A DNA stretch of 64,000 bases from Siphonodentalium dalli (lineage: Eukaryota > Mollusca > Scaphopoda > Gadilida > Siphonodentaliidae), in contig CP136067.1 of the NCBI GenBank assembly GCA_032622095.1, positions 40,465,549 through 40,529,548 of the forward strand. The letters are read 5' to 3'. The notes under the pieces are model-generated. The model did not search any database. It saw only the letters and a list, made by a program, of their open reading frames with translations, and was not told where the DNA came from. Position 1 is the first letter of the stretch; each line of letters starts with the position of its first letter. Position numbers and translations under genes: made by a program. Shown piece by piece: positions 24,922 to 34,863 of the stretch.

Positions 24922-25585
24922 AATATTAATCCCCATAGCACCGGATACATATATATAATGTATATATTTATTATTTTGTAAATACTACTGTCCCTGTAAT
25001 TCTCTATGTTCATGCGAATTATGAGAATAAATCATCACATCACATGCCAGGCAGTGGCAGGCGATATGTTTTAGTTTCTAGTTTTCACTTCGATTAGAAG
25101 AATGTGATATGATGTCCCTAGTTTTATTTGTATTGCTTTTTTTTTTTAAACATTTGATGTTATGATTCACAGCAGATAGTGCCAAATTGTTGTTCTGGTT
25201 GAAATCTGGAACAGTGATGAATTATTTGCATTCAGCAGAGGGGTTCAGTGTCGTTTATGAAGTGATAACCCACTCATATATAGCACAGTATACTGCTACA
25301 TGTAGTATATACTTACTTCAGTATGCAATGGTTGTCATTTCCGGGTCAAAATGTATTATATATATTTTTTTAAAGGCATGGGGGAACAAATTCAGGTTAT
25401 TTCACCAGAGGCAATTCAAAAGCAACGAATTTATGACGGTACGTGATCATTAGCTAATTCTATGTTTGAGTCACAGTATGTTAATTTCAACTTTAAGCCT
25501 AGGCTATTTCCTGTTTGTAAACACTGAAATAAGTGCTCTTTTATAACTAATTATAATTAATAAGTTAACTAATTGAGAGGTAACT
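24922..25585. other. No recognisable feature
   Basis: AT-rich spacer with a short plus frame at 25187-25453 lacking motifs. Confidence 0.4.
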
Positions 25586-26469
25586 TACACCCTAAATATA
25601 GTTGGATGAACCTTGTATACAACTCATTGGGTGCGAATTTGTTGTGTACTTATTATCCAACAGTTTAGTACGATGTACACAACTGATTGCGTGAACTGGC
25701 TTCTGTGGTATTAGTTTCATACCACATTGGATAAAACCGCCACGTGACCGGGTAATCCAATAGCAGTGCGTTTCCGGTGCGGGCGAGCATGCGAGTTTTG
25801 GCTCCAAATATTTCAAAACAAGATGGACGACTGCCTGAAAAAACTCCTGAGCGACTGGAAAATGGGGCAAGACGTCGTGGATAGCTTTGACGGTATAGTA
25901 TACCTTTGTTATAATTATTCTTTGTACGATACACTGATTACGTGGGTTTAATGTATTCAGTGTATATTTATTTATATTTGCCAAATTTTGAAGTTTACAA
26001 ATTTACTCAACTGCTGACGGCACTAATAATTTGACTAAAGTAGTACACCCATACACTCAACACATAAATCCTACATAATCAATGTATCGTACAAAGAATA
26101 ATTATAACAAAGGTATACTATACCGGCAAAGCTATCCATGACGTCTTGTCCCATTTTACTTTCCAATCAACGTTGGGTAAACTTTTCAATCAACAAATGT
26201 CATCCAACTCTACCCAACACACAACAGTTCAATAAACGTAGATAGGTGCTGTGGGAAATAAACGTTGATTGAGTGTTGTGTGAAATTTCATCCAACACGT
26301 TGTATAATTAACATACAACCGCTGGTAGTAAATAGATATGCAACGTTGTTTAAAAGTGTATCCAACACAATTGTCATGCAACTTTTCACACAACGTAGAT
26401 AGGTGCTGTGGGTATACAACGGTTGATTGACTGTTGGATAACTTGTTATCCAACTAGATTTAGGGTGTA
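25586..26469. mobile_element. TIR element with 6-bp duplication and internal palindrome
   Basis: The ends read TACACCCTAAATATAGTTGG at left and TACACCCTAAATCTAGTTGG inverted at right. GTAACT flanks both (25580-25585 and 26470-26475), a perfect 6-bp TSD. Inside, 25852-25965 and 26055-26169 are inverted repeats of about 110 bp, sharing GGTATAGTATACCTTTG and TTCTTTGTACGATACA. Shorter CCAACA and GTTGGAT-like motifs recur throughout. A 6-bp TSD is unusual and known for few superfamilies (for example Dada or IS3EU), so the class is left open. Confidence 0.75.
25823..25891 (+). pseudogene. Exon-like ORF captured in the TIR element
   Basis: An ATG in a favourable context (AAGATGG) opens MDDCLKKLLSDWKMGQDVV followed by DSFDG, then meets a possible donor (GACG|GTATAG). 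The pattern of Leu, Trp and amphipathic spacing is vaguely SAM-domain-like. A CACGTGAC E-box and a CCAAT motif lie about 60-80 bases upstream. Part of the ORF is duplicated inversely in the right half of the same element. It may be the first exon of the parent autonomous element or a captured host exon. No partner exon was found. Confidence 0.3.
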
Positions 26470-26550
26470 GTAACTTTGAGCATAAATAAGGAGCATATAA
26501 TAAAACAGAATACCTACAGTTTTTTGTTTAAATCTCGAAATATATCACGA

Positions 26551-26629
26551 GTGTCTGGAAAGAAATATCGATTTTTCACTCGCGGCTTGTAGCCACTCTT
26601 GAAAATTCGATATCTCTTTCCAGACACCC
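26551..26629. repeat. Hairpin, ~33-bp arms
   Basis: GTGTCTGGAAAGAAATATCG and TTTTTCACTCG at 26551-26582 pair with 26593-26629. The flanks ATATCACGA and, inverted, AATACCCCA extend the symmetry slightly. It is a small MITE-like foldback. Confidence 0.7.
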
Positions 26630-26694
26630 ATGGGGTATTTTGGTTTTCAAAAGAATACTGTATGTATTTCTATATATCCCTTTCATTCGCTTAT

Positions 26695-27022
26695 AGGAGT
26701 AATCTACACTAAATCCGACCATTTATGGGACCATCTCCTTTTAGACTCAAGAGAACATATCCAACAAATGAATGAATTTGAACCATGGAATATCCCAAAA
26801 TACACTCGTGTGCTCTATGACCGATGGTAATTATAATGAAATTGAATTTATGGCATAAATTCATTTTCATTATAATAACCATGTTGTTTGCATCGTTCGA
26901 AGAGCACACAAGTGTATTTTGCACTAATCCATGGCTCAAATGCATTCATTCGTTGCATATATTATGTTGAGAATAAAAGAAAGTGGTCCCACAAATGGCC
27001 GGATTTAGTGTACACTACCCCT
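26695..27022. mobile_element. Palindromic MITE, TTAA-type target
   Basis: Arms of about 160 bp are inverse complements, sharing ACACTAAATCCG, CCATTT.TGGGACCA, TGAATG.ATTTGA.CCATGG and ATAATGAAA.TGAATTTATG. The right end is AGGGGTAGTGTACAC inverted, flanked by TTAA. The left end is AGGAGTAATCTACAC flanked by TTAT. TTAA targets are used by piggyBac and Kolobok transposases. One side of the TSD has mutated. Confidence 0.75.
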
Positions 27023-27114
27023 TTAAGTCAGAGGTTATTATGATCTGGATCAAAACAAGTAAAGAAACGACAATACGAACCTTGATACATATATGTAATT
27101 CAACAACAACACAT

Positions 27115-27120
27115 TTTATT
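27115..27120 (-). promoter_or_regulatory. Candidate polyadenylation signal for the lectin gene
   Basis: TTTATT on the plus strand reads AATAAA on the minus strand, about 550 bases past the stop codon at 27668. It is the first canonical hexamer I noticed downstream. Its use is unproven. Confidence 0.25.
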
Positions 27121-27307
27121 TTATAATTATTTGTCTGTGGCCCGATAACATCAATATAAAATATGTGGTCTGGAGATCCCACGTTCGAAAGCAATCATAA
27201 TGATATAGAATGAGTTATCATGGTGTAATAAGGGGCATTGTGACATCATGTGTTAACTGTTAACCCTTTCACGACGGCATCTGCGCTGGTGCAGCATTAC
27301 AGATCGT

Positions 27308-27389
27308 GTGCCAGTGTATTCTCTTATATATCAGAGTCTCCCACGGGGAGCCTCGCGTAATATATAATCAAATACACTGGCTTACAATT
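27308..27389. repeat. Hairpin cassette in the putative 3'UTR
   Basis: TGCCAGTGTATTCTCTTATA and TATCAGAGTCTCCCA pair with the inverse of GGGGAGCCTCGCG and ATATAATCAAATACACTGGC. This is the same family as the hairpins at 17921-18076 and 32126-32585. If the lectin transcript ends near 27115, the hairpin would lie in its 3'UTR. Confidence 0.7.
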
Positions 27390-27534
27390 AGGTAAACATG
27401 GTTAGGTCAATGTATCATATGTATGCGCGCATGTAAGTGTAAAATTGAATGTACGTTTCCATTTGAATGGTCAGACGAAATTTTCTTTTTATGTTTGAAG
27501 GTTATATGTTCATGCTTGCAGTTCTATAATAATT

Positions 27535-27625
27535 ATGTTCATCACACTGTCAATGTTCATCACACTATCATAGTTCATCACAGTTCATCACATTGCCACA
27601 GTTCATCACACTGCCACAGTTCCTC
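27535..27625 (+). repeat. Short ~17-bp tandem repeat, about 6 copies
   Basis: Variants of GTTCATCACACTGTCA repeat between 27538 and 27620, ending just before the lectin stop codon region. It would lie in the 3'UTR of the minus-strand gene. Confidence 0.75.
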
Positions 27626-27667
27626 TGTCTGACTGTATTTCTTCCATGCAATCCTCCGTGTTTCCCG

Positions 27668-27892
27668 TCACGGCACGTTTTTCTGGCAGACATATCCGTA
27701 TACGCCGTTGCAGGGCATGTCGTGACTGACTGAGGCACTCATTGCATTGCAGTTTCCATTGTGGTTCCCGTCTATATTCGACCACGGCATTGTGCTCTCA
27801 TCATACAGTCTCCATGTGCCGCTTACATCCGTTCCGTCTGCCCAGTAATAAGAGGAGGCACAACTCAGCTCAGTTTGTGTTTGGGTGATTTT
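27668..27892 (-). CDS. Secreted PAN/C-type lectin protein, exon 2 (CTLD C-terminal half)
   Basis: This 74-codon minus-strand exon is shorter than most naive ORF cut-offs and lacks its own ATG. It begins after a TGTGTTTTTCAG acceptor in phase 0 and ends at TGA (27668-27670). The translation contains YYWADGTDVSGTW, RLYDESTMPWSNI, GNCNAM, HDMPCNG and YGYVCQK. These are the WIGG-like core, W.W strand, the inner cysteine pair and the closing cysteine of a C-type lectin domain. The EPN/QPD sugar-specificity triplet and the WND calcium motif are absent (HDMP stands in the WND position), so calcium-dependent sugar binding is doubtful. It fits exon 1 (56811-57269), which ends mid-domain in the same phase. 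Joined cysteines would be C132-C222 and C201-C214 in 227-residue numbering. Joining is inferred from domain continuity, strand and phase. Confidence 0.88.
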   Translation of the reverse strand, partial: KITQTQTELSCASSYYWADGTDVSGTWRLYDESTMPWSNIDGNHNGNCNAMSASVSHDMPCNGVYGYVCQKNVP

Positions 27893-28841
27893 CTGAAAAA
27901 CACATTCGGTGAGAATTATAGGTACATATACAGTATCTGTATAACAAAGAAGGATATTGAGGAGCGCCTTCTGATCGATATTATGTTCCCGTCTTCATCG
28001 CAGTTTAGGGGTGGTGAAAAAAAGTGGTTTTATGCGCTCAAGATACATGTTCATTGCTGCATGTTCCGCTCAGTGTCTCATCGGCTAACACTTGGCTCAC
28101 AATAATGGGTATTACGACCTACATGACCAACTATTGTTACCTGTACATATCAAATATCACGCCACTCTACATGTATATAGATATCTTAAAACAATAATCC
28201 CTTTTATAACAAACCTTTTATGCTGCAGTAGTTTACATATAGCTCTAAGTATCTTAGGTTGTATATTTATGTGTGGGGTGCTCTTAATAAAGGATGGATC
28301 TCCTACACTGAACTGAACTATTATGCAATTTTCAAATCCGTTTCAAAGGATCTTAATTTACCATGTTAGATTCGGTGACAAAATCGCATTCGTGTTGTAG
28401 GGACACTAGGTATATATTTATAACAATAACAATGTCATAACAATTGGAGTCATGTGGTGCACTCTCTTGTATTTGGAATATACTTTTTCAATTCGATTTA
28501 TTTGGGTATATCTAATATTTATCAAGTGTTTAATGCAGCATTACACCACTTACAGGGGGAGTAAATGCTGCACATGACTCCCACTCATCCCATGGTTATA
28601 TCACGCCCAGTGTATATTCCGTACACCATACCCCCTCCACATGTGCCCGTAAACTTAGTAACCACCAGGGTTTCTCATATTGGATGAATAATGATGCCAC
28701 CACACGATATATATATAATCGAACCATTTCCCACAAACAGCCAAACCTCATACATGTATAATTCCGGAAAGACTCAATTAATGATATTAATATAAAATTT
28801 GCGTTGGAATGTCACTAGTATATATTTGACTAATACACTAA
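27893..28841. other. Intron sequence, nothing recognised
   Basis: This is the 3' end of the large lectin intron. It includes the acceptor tract just above 27892 and a branch-like CTCAC about 20 bases upstream on the minus strand. No other feature is seen. Confidence 0.5.
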
Positions 28842-29669
28842 TAAGGCGTACCTTACAAAAAATCTCAATTCAAGCTGTCAATTTGAAAGAAAAAATCATT
28901 ATCCCTCATAATATGCCATAGTACTATAACAACAACACTCTACCCTCACAATATGAGAGATAGGTCCGAATTATGAAAAAACGGTTAAAAAAAAAAATTT
29001 CTTCATGTAGGTCGATAGACAGATTGACAGGAACTATTGCACAAGCACACTGCATTATCTAACTTATGATCCCAACTAGGGTATGCGCACAATCTACCGT
29101 CTGAAATGATGACTGTCTACGATAAAATAAATAAAACTTTTTTCATTGAAAGCTATAGTTTTGTGGCAGCCATTTGCAGTGCTATGTTTGTTTAGGAAAA
29201 ATCACCATAATTCTACACAATGCCTGAAAAGATAAATCAGTAATGAGTATTTCTGTCTGCCCGATTATTGACAACGTGGTTGAATAATATATATCTTGAT
29301 CCTTCAGATGGCAGCCATAAAAACAAACATTTGCAATGAAAAATGTTTTATATATTTTCTCGATGACAGTCATGATCTCATATGGTAGTCTGATTGCATA
29401 CCCTAGTTGGGTTTACAGTCTAGACAAAGCAGTGTGATTTTTTAAAATATGTCCGGTCAAAATGTCTATCGATCTATACATGTACATGAACAATTTTATT
29501 TTTTAAGCTATTATTTTCCCCCCAAAAAAACGAAATATCTTATTGTGAGGGTAAACACGCCTTGCTATAATACTATTGTACACATTGGTAAAAAGGATAA
29601 TGATTTTTCCCCTTCAAATTGGTTGTTTGAAATTGCGATTTTTAAAAAATTCACGAATGGGGCGCCTCA
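28842..29669. mobile_element. Long palindromic TIR element, ~340-bp arms
   Basis: The ends read TAAGGCGTACC at left and TGAGGCGCCCC inverted at right. They are flanked by CTAA and TTAA, a possible decayed TTAA TSD. The arms pair along most of the element: AAAATCATTATCC, TACCCTCACAATA, TCGATAGACA, CCCAACTAGGGTATGC and ATGACTGTC. Identity is moderate, with several indels, so the copy is old. Confidence 0.65.
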
Positions 29670-29894
29670 TTAACTCCATTGCATATCGACCCATTAAATA
29701 TTTCATGACGGTACATTGTATATGATGACCCAGGTCTGCATATTAAAATCACTCGAGAAAACAGCAGTTATATGCCATTAGTCGAGTACCCGTATGTATA
29801 CAAATCAAGTAATAGGTTGGAATGTCGGCCATGCGTTTGTAATATCAGAATATAACACTATACAGTTTATGTGTATCGGAAGGTAGCCAATCAA

Positions 29895-30100
29895 ACTTAT
29901 TTTGTCGTGCTATTCTCTCATAATATCTAACATTGAATTGATTGAAGAGCGTTTGGTGTAAACTCATATGCCAATGTAAAAACTAAACTTGATACAATTT
30001 GTTTCGTGCGGCTCTCCAATCATAATTATATAACATATAACTGTTGTGAAGAGCGTTTGGTGTAAACTCGTGTGCCAATGTAAAAAAAAAAGACAATCAA
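29895..30100 (+). repeat. Tandem duplication, 108-bp period
   Basis: GAAGAGCGTTTGGTGTAAAC at 29943 recurs at 30051, followed by TGCCAATGTAAAAA in both. The upstream parts (TTTTGTCGTGC..TCTC and TTTCGTGCGGCTCTCC) also align, giving two copies. Confidence 0.75.
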
Positions 30101-30238
30101 ATGTATATGAATCGTTCATCGTCGCTAATATAATGTTTGTCAATATTATAACAATCAATGGTTAGAATATTGAATGACATATCTAGCGACGATACACCAT
30201 TAAGATACATATGATTGGTTTTTTGTTTTACATTGGAA
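30078..30238. repeat. Inverted repeat, ~75-bp arms
   Basis: GTGCCAATGTAAAA...GACAATCAAATGTATATGAA and CGTCGCTA at left pair with the inverse of TAGCGACGAT, CATATGATTGG and TTTTACATTGGAAC at right. It overlaps the end of the 108-bp duplication and may be a MITE. Confidence 0.6.
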
Positions 30239-31710
30239 CATTCTAGGACTTAAAACATACTTTACGATACTTCAGGAACCATTTTCACAGCGCAAAGTAA
30301 ACTGCCCTCACCTGTATATTGATACATATCTACTGATGGTTGTCCTTGTAACATTGCACCACAAAAAAAAACCTCGTGCAATATTTAATTGGTCGATAGG
30401 AGGAGTTTATAACACGAGAGGCAAATCATTATATAATGTGTGCTTATAAAAAAATATAACGACATATTGGGGTAAAACATTCATGGGAGGGGTTATGGTA
30501 TTGAGTGTACTCTGGTCGCGATATAATCAACAAATGGGTGGCAATCAGCAAGAAAATCGATATAACTGGAACAACAAGCATTTACTGAACCACATTTAAT
30601 TTCGCAACCGTGTGCATGAATCAAGCTACAATCATTATTGCTATATTATTTTGTTAGCCTACAGTACCATGTACACGCATCATATCAGATACATTACCAT
30701 CTGAGATGGGGCCAATGACAGCCAATGCAGGTTATTCTTAGATATAAACAGAACATGAACAAAATGCCATTGTCTATATACTGATTATTGAATATTATTA
30801 AATTTCGAAACTTTCTATGAATATCAGAACTTCTAACCAAGGAACTTTATAAACGGCAGATATAATTTTATGAACAAAGGAATTGCAAACTTCAACATCT
30901 GAAGTCAGACATCTTGTACTCGGCATATACAATATATATTCTAAACAACGAACTTTTCTAATAGCGATGTCCGTAAACATCGACCCGATACTGTCACCCA
31001 AAAGTATATATTCTATAATTAATTTAGACACTGTATCCTACTCGGATAGAAGATACACCCATTGATACTGGTTCATGTGAATAACAGCTGATTGAATATA
31101 CGGAATGGAGAGGTCGAATTACTTAGCACAATCCACGGAAAACTATCCGAAAAAATCAATCTGCTGTCGATTCTCAAAGGTCATTAGCACTGTTTTGGAA
31201 CAGTAGATACCAGAAAAGGGTCTTATATTTATAGTTGAATAATGTCGCCGACCACCAATATTCATAGGCGTTATATATCCATTTGTCTGCACGGGATACG
31301 GGGAATATGGAAACAGAGTTAGCAAGAAATGTAAATCTGTGCTAGCTGATATTTTGGGGAAAACCCACTTTTTCGTAGATAAAATCAGTTAAAACTGGAA
31401 CCGACCTCTCTGAGTAACATATCACCCTATTTGTGATCGATAACTCATCCGAACGACATAGTGTGATCATGTGCACAAGTTGTATAAGTTTGTGGGGGTA
31501 ATGTAATGCTTTGTGCTTAGTTTTGGGGTAAATATCACATTATTTTGTTGAAAATGAGAAAAGTTTGGAACATATCAGAATGATACATAATATACTCCCA
31601 CCTACATGTACTAGTAACATCCCTGTTGGCACTTTCGCCAATCCTTAGACATAGTAATTACATTCCATGCACATTTAACCTCGCAGAGATCGGTCAGTTG
31701 GAATATATTG
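30239..31710. other. Intron sequence, nothing recognised
   Basis: AT-rich with several short frames on both strands (for example 30798-31031 minus) lacking motifs. Confidence 0.45.
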
Positions 31711-32078
31711 TGTAACATTAAATTAGCCTGCTTCTGAACTGTTCTTTGTTTAACGCTGGTATGTAACCTTCATCTGACCTGGCTTTGTCTATGGTACTTT
31801 GGAATGTTAAGACGACTCTGAGCTGGCCTTTTTGCGTGAGGGTCAGCGAACCATGAGTCGATATATATAAAGGTGGAGGATTTCTTAGAAGGGGGGAGTC
31901 AGTTAGGAATCGGGAGTGTTTTACATGGATCTTTACCATGCGATATCCTTGCTGACAGAATACTCGACTCTTATTTATATACGTTTATGTATATTTATGT
32001 ACTATTGTTACTGTGCCTCATCACTATTAAAGTTATATATTGAAGATGTATTCACTCGTCACTGCCACTAGAATATCA
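31711..32078 (+). mobile_element. Candidate solo LTR
   Basis: The segment opens TGTAACATTA and closes ATATCA, fitting TG...CA ends. The flanks TATTG (31706-31710) and TATCG (32079-32083) differ at one base, compatible with a decayed 5-bp TSD. Inside, TATATATAAAGG at 31862-31873 looks like a TATA box, and ATTAAA near 32025 like a poly(A) signal, in the right order for an LTR promoter and terminator. No second LTR, primer site or gag-pol is present. Confidence 0.4.
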
Positions 32079-32125
32079 TATCGGCCAAGATTGTTGACGG
32101 CATTATGTAACAAGAACATAATATG

Positions 32126-32585
32126 TGACCTGCCATATCAAACCCAGTCGTAAGTCGGGATTTAACCTGTTTAACCTGTGCCGATGCATTATCTTATATA
32201 TGCGAGTCGACCATAGATCGCCTCGCGTATATCAGAGAATGCATTGACCTAACAATTTTTTACAATTTTACAATTATTTTTCTTGTATTCTTTAACAATT
32301 TTATAATTTTCACCCATACAGAGCCCCAGACAAACATGAGCAGACGACACACTTCTATTTGCTACTATATATGTGTGGGGCTCCCTGCAGGGTAATGGAT
32401 GTTTTTTATTTTATGTCATAAAAATTGTAAGAAACATTTATTTAAAAAAATGATAAAAAATTGTTAGGCCAATGCATTATCTTATATATGCGAGGCAACC
32501 TATGGTCGACTCGCATATATAAGAGAATGAATTGGCACAGGGTAAACAAATCCCGACTTACGACTGGATTTTATATGGCGGGTCA
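32126..32585. mobile_element. TIR element with ~130-bp ends containing hairpin cassettes
   Basis: The ends read TGACCTGCCATAT at left and TGACCCGCCATAT inverted at right. The arms share CAGTCGTAAGTCGGGATTT, TGTGCC, ATCTTATATATGCGAGTCG and GGCCTAACAATTTTTTA. ATG flanks both ends (32123-32125 and 32586-32588), a possible 3-bp TSD. Each arm contains a self-complementary cassette (32177-32251 and 32467-32538) of the family found at 17.9 and 27.3 kb. Confidence 0.75.
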
Positions 32586-32928
32586 ATGTTTATCTCCATT
32601 GTAATTCAATCTAGCAAGGAATTTGCAAAAACAAAACTGTATAAAAAGTATCATTTAGTCATTTTCATGACACGAATCGAGACTTTCATTTCGCCGTTGT
32701 CACCGTGCACAAATCATTGGGTTAGTTCATTGCGTTACTCGGAACACTGCTCCGTAACCATTTCCTGTGGGGCGGGTTGCATAGTTTCGGTACTCCGTTC
32801 TGCGCCGATGAAATTGTACCGTGCTACATTCAGATTTGATGTCGGTGAATCGAAAACGAAAGTTAGCCGCTCTCTGCCAATCAGAATGCTTGTTTTTAGT
32901 GACAAATACTGAATGTTAAAACTGCTCT

Positions 32929-33343
32929 CACATGTCATACAACCGGTCTTATATAAAGAATCAACTAACAGCTCTCACATGTCATACAACCGATCTTATA
33001 TAAACAGCTCTCGCATGTCATACAACCGGACTTATATAAAGAATCAACTAACAGCTCTCACATGTCATACAACCGGTCTTATATAAAGAATCAACTAACA
33101 GCTCTCACATGTCATACAACCGGTCTTATATACAGAATCAACTAACAGCTCTCACATGTCATACAACCGGTCTTATATAAAGAATCAACTGATAGCTCCC
33201 ACATGTCATACAACCGATCTTATATAAACAGCTCTCACATGTCATACAATCGGACTTATATAAAGAATCAACTAACAGCTCTCACATGTCATATGACCGG
33301 TCTTATATAAACAATCAACTTTAACTGAATGTTAAACAGCTCT
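32929..33343 (+). repeat. 47-bp satellite, ~8 copies, interrupted by LINE-A
   Basis: The unit combines CTCTCACATGTCATACAACC, GGTCTTATATAAAGAATC and AACTAACAG. Some copies are shortened to about 37 bp by loss of the GAATCAACTAA part. The array stops at GCTCT (33339-33343), and one further unit resumes at GCTCT 40787. Confidence 0.9.
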
Positions 33344-33493
33344 GATAATGTTTTATTCTCTGATCAAATATAGATATTGAGAAGTACAAGGAGAAAATAT
33401 ATACACAAGAATGAGAATATAACAGCATATGTATAATATATACAAGAACTTCTTGGTGTAAATATAATCAACGCCTCCCTAATGTATTAATAG

Positions 33494-33590
33494 CATTATC
33501 ATCGTCATCACCGTCATCACCACCATCATCATCATCATATTCAGCACCATCATCGTTATCATTATCATCATATTCATCATCATCATATCG
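33494..33590 (+). repeat. (CAT)n microsatellite in the LINE-A 3'UTR
   Basis: Imperfect CAT/CAC triplets with TATTCA interruptions run for about 95 bases. On the element strand this is (ATG)n just downstream of the LINE-A stop codon. Confidence 0.9.
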
Positions 33591-33645
33591 CAGCAAATCT
33601 CTGAGACTATTATTACAACAACATCAACAACAAAAACACTACGAG

Positions 33646-34858
33646 TTATTCATATGTGTTTAACTTAAGCTGTATCAGTCTTATGAAGGAGCATAATCTA
33701 CGCAGTCTAGCCATATCTTCCAAATTCAGCAGCTCGTCTAAAATGTCAATGGTTGCATGATCTATGCTGGTAAATTTATTACATAATGGACATAGTCTAT
33801 TTAGTAAGTTTGTATCGTTCCATCGACCTTTCTCTATTGGCAAGCGATGGTTACAAGTACGGAATTGACACAAAGTTATTCTGTTTTTTTGTATCCAAAT
33901 AATCCAAGTATCTTTCGAAATAAATATCGTGTTTGAAAATTTTGTAGGTATTGCCTCGGCTAGATTTTTCTATGTCAGATAGCCAGATGCATCGAAATTG
34001 GCTATTCAGACTACATTTGAAATAGCGTGCCATTTGTTCTGGACATGTGATATAACCAACATTTAATAGATGATTCTGTCCAGATTTTGTTAGAATATCT
34101 TTTACTTTTTCAATCCATTGGAATTTTGCTTCCTCAGTTTCACATATTTTCAGGGTCAGTTGATACAGAATCTTACAGAATCGGCCTTGCTCCATATTCT
34201 TAACTTTTATCTAGTATTTCACAATACGCAAGTTGATAGTGTACTCTATGGGTAGTCTACCGCTCTCACCATATATCATATAATTAGGGGTGGATGATTT
34301 AAGATGGAGAACGTATTTCAAAAATCTTCTATGTATGTTTTCAAAAATCTCATTATTTCCCGACCCCCATACTTCACAACAGTACAACATAATCGGTAAT
34401 ACTTGCTCATCAAACAGTTCGAACATGTTTCTAACCGACAGACAGTGTATTCTCGACATAGAAATAATAGAGTACATTGCTTTAGTTGCTTTATTTGCCA
34501 ATACCTTCTTTGCCGCGTTATATGAGCCTGATTTGGTGTGTATAATACCAAGATAGTTAAAATGCTTTACTACTTCAATTTCCTCACCGTTGTATAAAAA
34601 AGTTCTATTCTTTGGCATGCTTCTTTTGGATATCAACATAATTTTGGTTTTCTCGACGTTTACATTAAATTTCCACTTCTGGCAATACTTTTGAAAACTG
34701 TTAAGTGCCTTTTGCAGTTTTAAAGGTGTTTCAGTCATAAGAACGGTATCGTCTGCGTATAAAATAATGAATAGTTTGACATACATCTTCAAGTGAGTTT
34801 CTATATCCCGTGACATTTTAATCAATCCCACCCCACCTTCTGATTTTAGAAATTCTTC
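33646..34858 (-). pseudogene. LINE-A reverse transcriptase, C-terminal half
   Basis: This part resumes with LEEFLKSEGGVGLIKM directly beside the LINE-B insertion. It continues with IILYADDTVLMTE, the intact polymerase active site (two aspartates), KWKFNVNVEKTKIM and FNYLG (thumb motifs). The tail has CNHRLPIEKGRW and LCPLC, a Cys motif of this LINE group. Lesions seen: an in-frame stop after LRIVKY at about 34211, and a frameshift near 33860. The final segment appears shortened after the LCPLC motif. It cannot encode a working enzyme. Confidence 0.88.
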
Positions 34859-34863
34859 CAGAT

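Noticed and set aside
32532-32912. 126-residue plus frame beside the satellite
   Set aside because: It begins inside a TIR element arm and shows no family motif, signal peptide or splice signals that would support a gene.
33494-33590. CRISPR-like or regulatory array
   Set aside because: It is a simple (CAT)n tract. None of the tandem repeats in the window has the repeat-unique spacer pattern of a CRISPR array, and the genome is eukaryotic.
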